The translations under genes were made by a program, and so were the position numbers. Shown one piece after another: positions 42,208 through 52,013 of a DNA stretch of 64,000 bases (position 1 is the first letter of the stretch; the number at the start of each line of letters is the position of its first letter). The notes under the pieces were generated by a model that did not search any database, was not told the origin of the DNA, and was given only the letters and a program-made list of their open reading frames with translations. Source of the DNA: Rossellomorea marisflavi. GTDB lineage: Bacteria > Bacillota > Bacilli > Bacillales > Bacillaceae_B. The stretch covers positions 2,716,001 through 2,780,000 of the forward strand of contig NZ_CP081870.1 in the NCBI RefSeq assembly GCF_022170785.1. The letters run 5' to 3'.

Positions 42208-43130
42208 TAGATTTTCCTCCTTGAAGAGAGATAACGGATCAATAGGATAAATAGGAAGGACATGATCAGAAGTATTAGTCCCATGGACCATAGCGTATTG
42301 TTCTCTACGCTTCCGTAAGTGGTATGTCCCATATTCAGCGTAATGATCGTCGTCAATGTCGCAGAGGCATCCAGAAGGCTGGATGGCAGATCACGTGTAT
42401 TACCGATGACCATCTGCACAGCAAGGGCTTCACCGAACGCCCTGGCCATACCTAGTACCACCGCCGTCAAAAGCGTCGGCAACGCAGCAGGGATCAACAC
42501 CTTCCTGATCGTCTGCCAGCGCGTCGCACCGAGGGCATATGAACCTTCACGAAGGTTTTTAGGCAGTGAGCTCATGGCATCTGTTGCGATGGTCGTAATG
42601 GTCGGCAGGATCATGACGGCAAGGACGATGGTCCCTGCCAATAATGAGAATCCCATGCCGGAGAAAGTCCCCCTGATGAATGGGACCAATACTGTAAGCC
42701 CTATAAATCCATAAACGACGGAAGGAATCCCGACGAGAAGTTCCACGATCGGCTGCATGATCTTGCGTCCCCATGACGGGGCAATATCCGTCATGAAGAT
42801 GGCGGCACCTATTCCGAGTGGAGCGGCCACAATGGCGGCCAAGATCGTGACAGCGAATGATCCAAATATGAACGGAAAAGCACCGTATAAGGGGTTTTCC
42901 CCTGTGGGATTCCATTTTGTACTGGTTAAGAACTCAATGGGGCTTACACCATTTTTTATGAATGATTGCAACCCTTTTGTGGTTAAGAAAATCGTGATGG
43001 AGATGGTCGCCACAATCATGATGACGGCACTGAGTGTGACAAGAAATTTCCCTTTGAATTCCCCGCTCATCCAAGATCGGTTATTCTTCAGTAGCCTTTT
43101 GGAGGCCGGCAGTTGCTTTTCTGACATCAT
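42207..43130 (-). CDS. pstC: Phosphate ABC importer permease PstC
   Basis: A 307-residue permease with six helices and contact loop PKNLREGSYALGATRWQTIRKVLIPAALPTLL. AGGGGTG precedes tandem ATG codons (43130, 43127). It pairs with PstA to form the channel. It follows pstS after 68 bases that contain a partial dyad (TAGGGTAAATGC...GCATTTACCCTA) able to form an intergenic hairpin. Confidence 0.92.
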   Translation of the reverse strand: MMSEKQLPASKRLLKNNRSWMSGEFKGKFLVTLSAVIMIVATISITIFLTTKGLQSFIKNGVSPIEFLTSTKWNPTGENPLYGAFPFIFGSFAVTILAAIVAAPLGIGAAIFMTDIAPSWGRKIMQPIVELLVGIPSVVYGFIGLTVLVPFIRGTFSGMGFSLLAGTIVLAVMILPTITTIATDAMSSLPKNLREGSYALGATRWQTIRKVLIPAALPTLLTAVVLGMARAFGEALAVQMVIGNTRDLPSSLLDASATLTTIITLNMGHTTYGSVENNTLWSMGLILLIMSFLFILLIRYLSSRRKI

Positions 43131-43150
43131 CGTTAAACACCCCTAGTTAC

Positions 43151-43190
43151 GAGATAATAGGGTAAATGCCTATGCATTTACCCTATCAGT
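43151..43190 (-). other. Intergenic hairpin between pstS and pstC
   Basis: Near-perfect inverted repeat ATAGGGTAAATGC/GCATTTACCCTAT with a short loop, without a strong T run. It probably limits read-through or stabilises pstS mRNA so that the binding protein is in excess. Confidence 0.65.
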
Positions 43191-43198
43191 TTCATGCA

Positions 43199-44095
43199 TT
43201 ACTTCTTGGTGACTTTCCCTTCTGCATCGCGTTCCACTTTCATGTCAGAAGAGGAGATATACCCTTGATCTTTGACTAGACCGCCTTGGACATCGTCGCT
43301 CATCATATAATCAAGGAATGTTTTTGCCAGACCATCAGGCTCTCCCTTTGTATACGAATGCTCGTAAGCCCAGATCGGGAAGTCGCCTTTTTGCACGTTT
43401 TCATCAGTCGGTTCTACACCATCTACTGAAAGTGCTTGTACCTTGTCATCCGTGAAGTAAGAGAATGCCATGTAACCGATGGCTCCGTCGGTCTCACTGA
43501 TGATTTTCTTGACAGTATTTGTGGAGTCCTCTGTGATTCCTTCAGCAGGGTTTTCTCCATCAAGTGCATATTTTACAAAAGTGGCACGGGTACCTGAAGA
43601 ATCAGGACGGTTGACGAGGGTGATCTTCTGATCTTTACCGCCAAGCTCTTTCCAGTTCTTGATTTCTCCCGTGAATACTTTCTTCAAGTCTTCTTTGGAA
43701 ATGTCTTTGACTCCAACGTTCGGATTCACCGCAGCCGTCATTCCAACTACAGCGACTTTATGATCAACTAGCTCGTCGGCTGGAATTCCTTCTTTTTCTT
43801 CGGCGAACACATCGGAGTTACCGATTTGGACTGAACCTTCTGCTACCTGGGATAGTCCTGTTCCAGATCCACCGGCATTCACTTGGATATCGGCTTCTGG
43901 ATTTTCAGCCATGAATTCTTCAGCTGCTGCTGCAACTAGTGGTTGCATGGCAGAAGAACCTGAAATGACGATGGAACCTGATGCTTTGTCATCACTTTTT
44001 CCTTCGTCGGTGCTGCTTCCATTTCCGCACGCCGCCGAGAATGTGACAGCTGCTGCTAGTACTGTAAGCAGTCCTACTTTCTTGAAGTTCTTCAT
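43199..44095 (-). CDS. pstS: Phosphate-binding lipoprotein PstS
   Basis: 298 residues. Lipobox FSAAC, Ser-rich linker, then the phosphate-binding fold with SGSSAMQPLVAAAAEEF, NAGGSGTGLSQV, and RPDSSGTRATF (phosphate-contact loops). It captures phosphate outside for PstCAB. It is the first gene of the operon and is preceded by a four-repeat PhoP box. Confidence 0.94.
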   Translation of the reverse strand: MKNFKKVGLLTVLAAAVTFSAACGNGSSTDEGKSDDKASGSIVISGSSAMQPLVAAAAEEFMAENPEADIQVNAGGSGTGLSQVAEGSVQIGNSDVFAEEKEGIPADELVDHKVAVVGMTAAVNPNVGVKDISKEDLKKVFTGEIKNWKELGGKDQKITLVNRPDSSGTRATFVKYALDGENPAEGITEDSTNTVKKIISETDGAIGYMAFSYFTDDKVQALSVDGVEPTDENVQKGDFPIWAYEHSYTKGEPDGLAKTFLDYMMSDDVQGGLVKDQGYISSSDMKVERDAEGKVTKK

Positions 44096-44156
44096 TCGTT
44101 GATTCCCCCTAGAATATTGGTTGTTTTGTCCTACATGAATTAGATTAAGGGATAAG

Positions 44157-44195
44157 TGTTAATGGGGTTTTAATCGATTGTAAAGCTTTTGTAAA
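44157..44195 (-). promoter_or_regulatory. PhoP box of the pst operon
   Basis: Read on the minus strand: TTTACA-N5-TTTACA-N5-TTAAAA-N5-TTAACA, four direct repeats with exact 11-bp period, 62-100 bases upstream of pstS. This is the consensus arrangement bound by PhoP~P dimers in Bacillus, implying induction by phosphate starvation. Confidence 0.9.
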
Positions 44196-44381
44196 TCGTG
44201 TATGTTCCTGATGTTATAAGCATGCGAGCATGACTTGATCGGAGAGAGTACTCTCCGCTGAAGGATATTTTTTTCTAGGAATATCACCTCATTCCTCCCC
44301 GTAGCATAGTCCCTATTACCTTGTAGGGTCTCCCATCCTACGGCTTGTTCGCTTCTTTTCTGTCCGACCCGAAGCATAGAA

Positions 44382-44412
44382 AAAAGGGGGTGGATTTCTC
44401 CACCCCCTTTTG
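44382..44412 (-). terminator. Terminator of pbpA
   Basis: AAAAGGGGGTGGA/TCCACCCCCTTTT perfect arms around TTTC, just after the pbpA stop. Confidence 0.9.
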
Positions 44413-44415
44413 GGA

Positions 44416-46590
44416 TCAGTTGCTCTCTTCCCTTATTTTTTCCTGCTGCTTTTCTGCATCTTTTGCATTCTCGACTTTTTTATCCACGGTGTTTGTATCA
44501 CCCACGGTCTTCGCACGTTCCTTCTTCAACTCGAAATATTTGTCCATGACCCGCTTGGCGATCTTTTTGTTCGTATAGGGATCACTCACCCCACCAGCTT
44601 GGATGTGGGAGGATGGGACGACGGTTGCATAGGCCACTTCCGGGTTGTCAAACGGCGCGTATCCAATGATCGTCGTATTGTAATTCAGCTTGCCGTCCAC
44701 GTACGTTTCGGCGGTACCTGATTTACCTGCCGCATTATACGGGGCGTCCTTGAACTCATTGTAGGCCGTTCCATCTGGGTTATGATAAACGCGGTAGAAT
44801 CCTTTTTGGACGTGTTCAATCTGATCTTGTGTGGCATCGATTCTGTTCAGTACCTTCGTCTCGTCTTCGAACAGGACGGAACCGAGACTCTTCTTATCAT
44901 TGGTCGGCTCCCGGATTTCCTTCATCATATGGGGCTGAACCCTGTACCCGTCATTGGCGATCGTCGACACATACTGAGCGAGCTGCATGGTCGTGTAGGT
45001 ATCGAACTGCCCGATTGCGTAATCAAGGAGGAACCCTGGGTCTGTTGCTGTACCTTTCAGACCCGGAGACTCACCAGGAAGGTCGATGCCAGTCGGCACA
45101 CCGAGACCGAATTGGGCGAAATGCGTGCGGAAGGTATCGAATGCCTCAGGATTATTCACGATCGGCTGATTCGGTACGTAACGTCCCCCTGCAATCCGCA
45201 GGGCCACTTTCCACATATAGGAGTTTGATGACTTTTCCAATGCGAACAGATCGGTGATCGGCATCTGGCCATATTTGTTGAACCAGGATGATTTCGGAGG
45301 CGTGCCTTTGATCTTCAGGGGTTCATCGATCAAGGTTTCACCCGGTGTCAGGTTCCCCGTCATATAACCCGTCAGGACCGTGGCCCCTTTCACGACGGAG
45401 CCGACCTCGTAGGAGGAGGTGAAGGTACCGAGTGCCGCATCCCTCATCTCATACTTGCCCGTCTCTTCATTCTTCATATATTGCTTTCCTGCCATGGAGA
45501 GGATCTCACCTGTATTCGGATTGATCATCACCACATAGGCACGGTCGAGGTTCGGGGATGCCCCCCGATCCTGTATTTGTTTCGTAAGCTCATCTTCTAT
45601 GATTTTTTCCACTTCTCGTTGAAGCTCCATGTCGATGGTAAGGACGACATCCTTTCCACGCTGCCCTTCCTGGACAAGGAGGGATTCGATGATGCTTCCG
45701 TTTTTCGTAATGTTCTTCATCTGCTCTTTTTGACCTTGGAGCAGGTCCTCATATTGAAGTTCCAGATAGCTTTTCCCTACCCGGTCGTTTCGATTATATC
45801 CTTCTGCAAGGTACGCATCGACGAGATTTTTCGGAAGACCTTCCCTGGCAGAGGATACGTTCCCAAGGATGGTTCTCAGCGTATCATCGAATACATAGGA
45901 CCGCTTCCAATCCGTGGTCGTATTCACTCCGGGCAGTTCGTTCAGGTGCTCACTCACCTTGGCAAACTCATCGGGCGTCACGTCTTCATTTTTCACGATC
46001 TGTGGATTCAAGGCGTAGCCGCCGGCAAACTCCCGGTAGATGGCAATGATCTCAAGATCCTTTTTTGATAGGGATTCAAGTTTGTCGTCGGTGATGCGGT
46101 CCAGCCTCATCTTGTATACCTTGGCATTCACATCATCTTCAGAGAGTTCTTCATCCGCCTGAAGCTTCTTGATTTCAGAAGCGGATACCAATCCCTCTGC
46201 TTCGTCGCTATTTTTGATGATCCAATAATCCTTTTTATCCCTGACCGTCACACTTTCCGGGTCTTTGTCAATAAACTCTGAAAGCTTGGTGGCGACGTCG
46301 ATCATCTCTTCCGTCGTTGTTGTATTCGTCCTCGTATATGTGATGGCATTCAACGGGACATTATCCACGATGACATTGCCATATCGATCATAAATTTTCC
46401 CACGAGGAACACCGGTATTCACTACCACATCCTCGGTCCGTTCCACTTCACTCTTGTAGCTTTCCCCATTCACGATCTGGACTACGCCCAATCGGAGCAC
46501 CAGCATGGAGAACAACAGAAAAACAGAAAAAAACAGCATATTCATCCGAATGGGGACGTGCGTTTTCTTTTTCCTTTTACTCCTTTTCAA
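44416..46590 (-). CDS. pbpA: Class B penicillin-binding protein 2A
   Basis: About 724 residues: N-terminal membrane helix (MLFFSVFLLFSMLVLRLG), dimerisation domain, and transpeptidase with SVVK (catalytic Ser in SSYEVGSVVKG), SSN and KSGTAET. It cross-links peptidoglycan during cell elongation. There is no ATG; TTG 46590 follows AGGAAGGG by nine bases, and a TTG at 46599 directly abuts that site. It precedes pstS as in B. subtilis. Confidence 0.92.
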   Translation of the reverse strand: MKRSKRKKKTHVPIRMNMLFFSVFLLFSMLVLRLGVVQIVNGESYKSEVERTEDVVVNTGVPRGKIYDRYGNVIVDNVPLNAITYTRTNTTTTEEMIDVATKLSEFIDKDPESVTVRDKKDYWIIKNSDEAEGLVSASEIKKLQADEELSEDDVNAKVYKMRLDRITDDKLESLSKKDLEIIAIYREFAGGYALNPQIVKNEDVTPDEFAKVSEHLNELPGVNTTTDWKRSYVFDDTLRTILGNVSSAREGLPKNLVDAYLAEGYNRNDRVGKSYLELQYEDLLQGQKEQMKNITKNGSIIESLLVQEGQRGKDVVLTIDMELQREVEKIIEDELTKQIQDRGASPNLDRAYVVMINPNTGEILSMAGKQYMKNEETGKYEMRDAALGTFTSSYEVGSVVKGATVLTGYMTGNLTPGETLIDEPLKIKGTPPKSSWFNKYGQMPITDLFALEKSSNSYMWKVALRIAGGRYVPNQPIVNNPEAFDTFRTHFAQFGLGVPTGIDLPGESPGLKGTATDPGFLLDYAIGQFDTYTTMQLAQYVSTIANDGYRVQPHMMKEIREPTNDKKSLGSVLFEDETKVLNRIDATQDQIEHVQKGFYRVYHNPDGTAYNEFKDAPYNAAGKSGTAETYVDGKLNYNTTIIGYAPFDNPEVAYATVVPSSHIQAGGVSDPYTNKKIAKRVMDKYFELKKERAKTVGDTNTVDKKVENAKDAEKQQEKIREESN

Positions 46591-46708
46591 TCCTTCCAAC
46601 CCTTCCTCTATGTAGAAATTCTATCTATGTATAGTGTATAAAAAAAGCGTCTGAGTTTCTAGCTGTAACTATAGGGAGGGATATTTTCCCTCCCTTTGAG
46701 GAAATTGG

Positions 46709-47923
46709 CTAGGACTGCTGGAATTGAATCTTCCGGATGAAAAAGTAAATTACACTGTGCCCGGCACCAAGCAGCAATAGGAGGATCGGGATACTCACGT
46801 CCTGGTCGAATAGGGTCACAGCTGCGATGAAAGCAAGGACTGAAATAATCCTCCCACCGTTCAAGAACAGCTCACGGACGACGATGTACTCAATACGCAT
46901 TTCAGCCGCCTTCCAGCCGGTACCGATGACGTCATAAGTCATGGAGATATAGGGGACGAGCAGGATGGGATAAGCAATAGCGATCAAGCCAGCATAAATC
47001 AGGAGGCGTGTGTACGTCACATCAAAGACGATCAAGAAAACAGCGAGATAGAGAAGGATACCGCCGATCAATATCGCTTTTTTCCTGAATTCCTTTTTAA
47101 TGACCCTCGAGGCGATGTAGTAGCTGATGAAGGCGATGCCGGAGTTGACCAATCCGAATGTCCCCAGTGCGAATTCACTTCCTGTACTGATGTAAACAAA
47201 GACGGAAATGGCAAATATAAACGTCCCTTCCCGGATTCCCTGAAAGAAATGGGCATTCGTGATCCTCCGCCAGTTCGGATCATTGCCCCTTTCCTGAAAA
47301 ATCCTCCAGAACAGATACTGTCCGTCTGCCGGTCTCCTTTTCAGGAAAAAGCTCAGTACGACCGCCACCGCAAACAGGAACAGTGAAAGCCCGAAGACGA
47401 TGGTATAGCCCTGGAATGAATCAAATCGAGAAATGATGAATCCCGCAAGCATCGGTCCGATGATTCCACCTGCAGAAGTCAGGATCCCGAGGAATCCATT
47501 AAAGAAATCCCTCGTCTCCGGCTCGGTGATCTCGAATGTGAGCACGTTGAAGGCAAGCCAGTAGAACCCATACCCGATTCCAAGCAGTGCACCTAGGACA
47601 ACTAGGTAATGCTCAGCCAGGGAACCGAACGACAGGACCGAAATATAGAAAAGCGCAAGGAATATGACGCCGATTCGAAGGACGATCACCCGGTCGACCT
47701 TCTTGGCCCACCTTCCTGCCAGGATGAATGTCAGTGGCTGAAGGATGACGACAGTCAGATTGTAGATCCCGAGGTCGAGAAATCGACCCGATTGCTTCCA
47801 CAGATAAATATTGACGAACGTATTCGACAAGGCGATGCTCAATGAGTACATGCCGCCGATCAATAAGAGCAGCGTCAATTCTTTCGTTAAATCAATATCA
47901 CCTAAAAATCGTTTATAGCTCAT
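46709..47923 (-). CDS. yqgE: MFS transporter YqgE
   Basis: A 404-residue, 12-helix major facilitator with the loop 2-3 motif ILAGRWAKKVDRVIVLRIGV and GIGYGFYWLAFNVLTFEITEPETRDFFNGFLG. Transported compound unknown. Position between pbpA and sodA matches yqgE. Read-through to pbpA is likely, as only weak dyads separate them. Confidence 0.85.
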   Translation of the reverse strand: MSYKRFLGDIDLTKELTLLLLIGGMYSLSIALSNTFVNIYLWKQSGRFLDLGIYNLTVVILQPLTFILAGRWAKKVDRVIVLRIGVIFLALFYISVLSFGSLAEHYLVVLGALLGIGYGFYWLAFNVLTFEITEPETRDFFNGFLGILTSAGGIIGPMLAGFIISRFDSFQGYTIVFGLSLFLFAVAVVLSFFLKRRPADGQYLFWRIFQERGNDPNWRRITNAHFFQGIREGTFIFAISVFVYISTGSEFALGTFGLVNSGIAFISYYIASRVIKKEFRKKAILIGGILLYLAVFLIVFDVTYTRLLIYAGLIAIAYPILLVPYISMTYDVIGTGWKAAEMRIEYIVVRELFLNGGRIISVLAFIAAVTLFDQDVSIPILLLLLGAGHSVIYFFIRKIQFQQS

Positions 47924-47982
47924 AGCAAAACTCCCCTTTGATGTACACCTATTCTTTGAATAAGGAAGGGAAGTTATGCAGG

Positions 47983-48016
47983 AAAAAAGGGGGCTCCCGG
48001 TAATGGGAACCCCCTT
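47983..48016 (-). terminator. Terminator of sodA
   Basis: AAGGGGG-TCCC/GGGA-CCCCCTT hairpin with an A6 tract reading as Ts on the minus strand. Confidence 0.85.
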
Positions 48017-48031
48017 GCAGACATCATGAAA

Positions 48032-48640
48032 TTATTTAGCAGCGCTGTAAAGCTTAGCCACTTCGTCCCAGTTGACTACGTTCCAGAACGCTGAGATATA
48101 GTCAGGACGACGGTTTTGGTAATTGAGGTAGTAAGCATGCTCCCAAACATCAAGACCAAGGACCGGCGTTTTGCCTTCCATTAGAGGAGAGTCCTGATTC
48201 GGTGTGCTTGTAACTTCCAATTCTCCGTTGTTCACAACAAGCCAAGCCCATCCTGAACCGAATCGACCTGCACCTGCAGCTGCGAATTCTTCTTTGAATT
48301 TGTCGAAGCTACCGAATTTAGATGTGATGGCATCAGCCAGTTCGCCTGATGGAGTGCCTCCGCCATTAGGTGAAAGAAGCGTCCAGAATAGAGAGTGGTT
48401 GGCATGACCGCCACCGTTGTTGCGCACAGCAGTACGTGCACCTTCAGGAACGGCATCAAGATTCGCTACAAGCTCCTCGACAGATTTGCTGAGAAGGTCG
48501 TCGTGACCTTGAAGGGCATCATTCAATTTTGTTACATATGTGTTATGGTGCTTCGTATGGTGGATATTCATTGTTTCCTTGTCGATATGAGGTTCCAATG
48601 CGTCATACGCGTAAGGCAGTTGTGGTAATTCGTAAGCCAT
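48032..48640 (-). CDS. sodA: Superoxide dismutase (Mn type)
   Basis: 202 residues. Metal ligands: His in [12 protein letters not shown], His in [13 protein letters not shown], and Asp/His in [10 protein letters not shown]. It converts superoxide to hydrogen peroxide and oxygen in the cytosol. It starts [20 protein letters not shown], the family N-terminus. AGGGAGG precedes the start by nine bases. Confidence 0.95.
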   Translation of the reverse strand: MAYELPQLPYAYDALEPHIDKETMNIHHTKHHNTYVTKLNDALQGHDDLLSKSVEELVANLDAVPEGARTAVRNNGGGHANHSLFWTLLSPNGGGTPSGELADAITSKFGSFDKFKEEFAAAGAGRFGSGWAWLVVNNGELEVTSTPNQDSPLMEGKTPVLGLDVWEHAYYLNYQNRRPDYISAFWNVVNWDEVAKLYSAAK

Positions 48641-48700
48641 GATTAAATTCCTCCCTATGTAAGTTTGTCCGGACTTCTAGTTCCGGCCTGTTTCAGTTTA

Positions 48701-48729
48701 AGATTACCAAATCTCCACAGCAGGTTCAA
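48701..48729 (-). promoter_or_regulatory. SigA-type promoter of sodA
   Basis: Minus strand TTGAAC (48724-48729), 17-base spacer, TAATCT (48701-48706), about 60 bases before the start codon. A CCGGAACTAGAAGTCCGG dyad lies in the leader (48669-48686). Confidence 0.6.
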
Positions 48730-48812
48730 CTGATTTGCTTGGACCTCCGTGACCGATACTTCTATAAAATACCCGTTCTTCCTTAACTTAATCCCCCGCT
48801 TCCGGGTAAAGT

Positions 48813-49292
48813 TCAGATCACCCAGAAGAAATAGACAAGCATGACGGCCTGGATGAGCCCTTTTGTGATCACGCTGGATATGAAACCGATCACAGAACCG
48901 ACCCCCACCTTCACGGCCTGTGTGAATGACGTCCGCTTGACGAGCCACTCACCAAGAATCGCCCCGATGAACGGGCCGATGATGATTCCAAGGACCGGGA
49001 TGACGAATGGTCCTGCAAGGAGCCCGATCGTACTTCCCCACACACCGGCCTTCGAACCGCCAAACTTCTTGACGCCGATGAGATTGGTGACATAGTCGGC
49101 ACCAAACAGGAGGATCACGAACAGGATCTGGATGGTCCAGAACAACCAGTTCAACGGTTCAAATGAGAAGAAGACCCCATAAAGAATGTAACCGATGAGC
49201 AAAAACAACACTCCGGGAATGATCGGATAAATCAATCCGGCAAACGCGACAACAAATGCCATTATGATCAAGCTCCAATACAACACGTCCAT
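48813..49292 (-). CDS. yqgC: DUF456 family membrane protein YqgC
   Basis: 159 residues, four or five membrane segments with glycine-rich repeats (PGVLFLLIGYILYG, WGSTIGLLAGPFVIPVLGIIIGPFIGAILGEWL). The family is uncharacterised. It precedes sodA on the same strand as in B. subtilis. Confidence 0.85.
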   Translation of the reverse strand: MDVLYWSLIIMAFVVAFAGLIYPIIPGVLFLLIGYILYGVFFSFEPLNWLFWTIQILFVILLFGADYVTNLIGVKKFGGSKAGVWGSTIGLLAGPFVIPVLGIIIGPFIGAILGEWLVKRTSFTQAVKVGVGSVIGFISSVITKGLIQAVMLVYFFWVI

Positions 49293-49313
49293 CTATCCAT
49301 CTCCATTCGTTAG

Positions 49314-49342
49314 AAAGGGGACCTTCAAGCGAGGTCCCCTTT
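49314..49342 (-). terminator. Terminator of the Na/Pi cotransporter gene
   Basis: Perfect 11-base arms AAAGGGGACCT/AGGTCCCCTTT with a seven-base loop. Confidence 0.85.
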
Positions 49343-49350
49343 GTTCTTCA

Positions 49351-50979
49351 TTATTTTAATTCTAGCACAGCTTCAGCGATATTAACGGCATGATCACCAA
49401 TCCGCTCAAGATTACTGATGATATCAACGAACACGATACCGGACTGCCCCGTACATTTGCCTTCGTTCATTCGAAGGATATGTTGCTTTCTGAGTTTACG
49501 CTCCATCTTGTCGATGCGGTCCTCTTTCTCGATGACTTCACGTGCCATGTCCAAGGAATTTACATCCAACGCTTCGATGGACTGGCTCACAGTGGAAATC
49601 GTAAGGGCAAACATTTCCTCAAGGTCATTCATCGCTTCCTCGGAGATCTTCACTTTATTGGCTTGTTGATATTCCACAAGTTCCACGATGTTTTCAAAAT
49701 GGTCCCCGATCCTTTCAATGTCCCTGACGGTATCCATGAGGATCGAATGACGCTCTGATTCCACTTCTGATAATGAAGCAGAAGAAAGGTCGACGAGATA
49801 ATCTGTGATTTTCTTATCCAGATTATTGATGGCTCCCTCAATCTGATACGCAGTCTCAGCGTTTTTGGAGTTCGTCGTTTTCAAAAATTCGTTCGTTTCT
49901 TCAAGACCCTTCACGGCAAATTGGCCCATCCGCAACACTTCCTCTTTGGCCTGGCCGATGGCGATGGCCGGAGACTGCTGGATGAAGACAGGATCAAGAT
50001 GCTGTGCGTTGTAATCGATGATGGCATCCTTACCAGGTATCAGCTTCGTCACGATATAGGCAAGCACTGCAATGAACGGGAATTGAATGATGGTGTTGGT
50101 GACATTGAATGTACCATGGGCGAATGCGATCGTCATCGGTTCGTTCAGATTCAATGATGATTGCATGAACATAATGACCTTTGTGAACAACGGCAGGATG
50201 ATCAGGAAGATTGTCGTACCGATCAGGTTGAAGAGTACGTGCACGGCTGCAGTCCTTCTTGCCGCTACACTCGCTCCAAGTGCTGCAAGGACAGCTGTGA
50301 TCGTCGTACCGATATTATCACCAAACAGGACAGGAAGGGCTGCATCAAGATCGAGCAGACCAGAGCCATACAGTTCCTGAAGGATTCCGATCGTTGCAGA
50401 AGAACTTTGGACAATCAAGGTGAATACTGTCCCGACGACTACACCGAGGATCGGGTTGTCGCTCAGGCTGACCGTGAGTTCATGGAATGATTGAAGTTCA
50501 CGAAGCGGCTTCATTCCTCCGCTCATCAATTCGAGACCGTAGAAGAGGCCTCCGAATCCGAATACCATCTGGCCGATGTTCTGGATTTTCTTATTTTTAA
50601 AGAAGAACAGAAGGATGGCTCCCAGGGCGATGATCGGCAGTGAATACTCGCCGATGTCAATCCCGATGATGAAGGCTGTGACCGTGGTTCCGATATTGGC
50701 CCCCATGACAACACCGATAGCTTGTCTGAGGGTCATGAAGCCTGCGCTTACCAGACCGACGACAATGACGGTCGTCCCACTGCTCGATTGAATCAGGACG
50801 GTCACAAAGACCCCTGCCAATACGCCCATGAATGGGTTCGTCGTGAACTTATCAAGGATTTCCCTCAATCGGTCCCCGGCAGACTTTTGAAGTCCGTCCC
50901 CCATGTATTTTATTCCGAATAGGAAGATCCCAAGTCCTCCTATAAACTGAAACAACATTTCTTGCCAATTCAATTCCAT
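49351..50979 (-). CDS. Na+/phosphate cotransporter with C-terminal PhoU-like domain
   Basis: 542 residues. Two inverted NptA repeats with QSSS motifs (LIQSSSGTTVIVVG and LIVQSSSATIGIL) form the transporter. A helical PhoU-like domain follows (about 340-542; DIERIGDHFENIVELVE and NLERIGDHAVNIAEAV). It imports phosphate with sodium. It is divergent from yqgB; together with pst and phoU it makes this region rich in phosphate genes. Confidence 0.88.
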   Translation of the reverse strand: MELNWQEMLFQFIGGLGIFLFGIKYMGDGLQKSAGDRLREILDKFTTNPFMGVLAGVFVTVLIQSSSGTTVIVVGLVSAGFMTLRQAIGVVMGANIGTTVTAFIIGIDIGEYSLPIIALGAILLFFFKNKKIQNIGQMVFGFGGLFYGLELMSGGMKPLRELQSFHELTVSLSDNPILGVVVGTVFTLIVQSSSATIGILQELYGSGLLDLDAALPVLFGDNIGTTITAVLAALGASVAARRTAAVHVLFNLIGTTIFLIILPLFTKVIMFMQSSLNLNEPMTIAFAHGTFNVTNTIIQFPFIAVLAYIVTKLIPGKDAIIDYNAQHLDPVFIQQSPAIAIGQAKEEVLRMGQFAVKGLEETNEFLKTTNSKNAETAYQIEGAINNLDKKITDYLVDLSSASLSEVESERHSILMDTVRDIERIGDHFENIVELVEYQQANKVKISEEAMNDLEEMFALTISTVSQSIEALDVNSLDMAREVIEKEDRIDKMERKLRKQHILRMNEGKCTGQSGIVFVDIISNLERIGDHAVNIAEAVLELK

Positions 50980-51246
50980 TCCTTCAACCCCTAAGCGTTA
51001 ATTTCGACACTGATTTACAAAAACCCCATCACCTTTATAAATTATTTTAAAGAACAGGTAAATAGTTTACGGTCCGAATTTACAATAGATTAATAATATG
51101 ACCCTTTTGTTACATTTTGATTACAAAAAGACCTTTTGTTCTTCTACCATCAAAGGAATGTTCATAAAGTTGTCCGATTCCAACTTGTAACGCAGTGATG
51201 TATACGATTAAAATAGAAGAGATATGCCGAGAAAGGAGTTGAGGTT

Positions 51247-52008
51247 TTGAATATTTTCAAACAGCTGATAAAAAGTATTCATTCCCCAAAACATATAGCC
51301 GCTTTCCGCTTTCAGGGAATCGGGAAAACCATTTTATACATATTCCTACTGACTTTCTTGTCGGTCATTCCTCAGGTGATCGAGCTGACTTCATTTTCTA
51401 CGGATGCCATCCATGACGTGGAGGATGCCCTGGAGCATAACATTCCTTCATTCACCATCAAGGATGGGGAACTCATATCCGATTCCAAAGAACCCATCAT
51501 CGTAGAAAAATCCGACATGACCATCGTATTCGATAGTACCGGCGATACGGAGGCTGCGGATGTGGATGAAGATAAATCCATCGCGTTTCTGAAAGATTCC
51601 ATCGTAGTCAATATGTCGGGAAGCGTTGAATGGAGCTACTCCACAATTGGTGCAGAAGACACAACCAAGGAGAAGGCGCTATCCACTGTAAGGATGATGG
51701 ATAACCTGAAATGGATCTTCCTCCCAGTGGCTATGGTCAGCGTCTACCTGTTCAGTTCTGCTGTGATGTTCCTGAAGATCTTGATTTTTGCACTCATCGC
51801 AACGGCATTTGCAACGGCCATGCAAAAGCGGGTCAATTATCGCCAAGGCTTCCGCGTCACAGCGTATGCCGCTACGCTCTCAACCTTGTTCTTCGCAATC
51901 ATGGAACTCTTGAAGACCCCGGTTCCGGCTGCGCCGTTCGTCGATTGGTTCGTTATCACCGTCATCATCTACCTTTCGGTAAAAGAAATTCCTCAGCGAA
52001 AGGCTTGA
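51247..52008 (+). CDS. yqgB: DUF1189 family membrane protein YqgB
   Basis: 253 residues: one N-terminal helix, an extracytoplasmic domain of about 110 residues (VEDALEHNIPSFTIKDGELI..), then three or four helices (about 155-245). Family of unknown function. The start is TTG at 51247 with AAAGGAG eight bases upstream. Position matches yqgB, here separated from yqgC by the phosphate cotransporter. Confidence 0.85.
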   Translation: MNIFKQLIKSIHSPKHIAAFRFQGIGKTILYIFLLTFLSVIPQVIELTSFSTDAIHDVEDALEHNIPSFTIKDGELISDSKEPIIVEKSDMTIVFDSTGDTEAADVDEDKSIAFLKDSIVVNMSGSVEWSYSTIGAEDTTKEKALSTVRMMDNLKWIFLPVAMVSVYLFSSAVMFLKILIFALIATAFATAMQKRVNYRQGFRVTAYAATLSTLFFAIMELLKTPVPAAPFVDWFVITVIIYLSVKEIPQRKA

Positions 52009-52013
52009 CCAGC

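Noticed and set aside
44196..44381. Small minus-strand frame and a GGAGAG/CTCTCC dyad between pbpA and the PhoP box
   Set aside because: The frame runs through the PhoP box and lacks a ribosome site; the dyad is short and without T run.
51100..51130. Possible PhoP box between the Na/Pi cotransporter and yqgB
   Set aside because: Only two TTACA-like repeats, oriented toward yqgB instead of the cotransporter.
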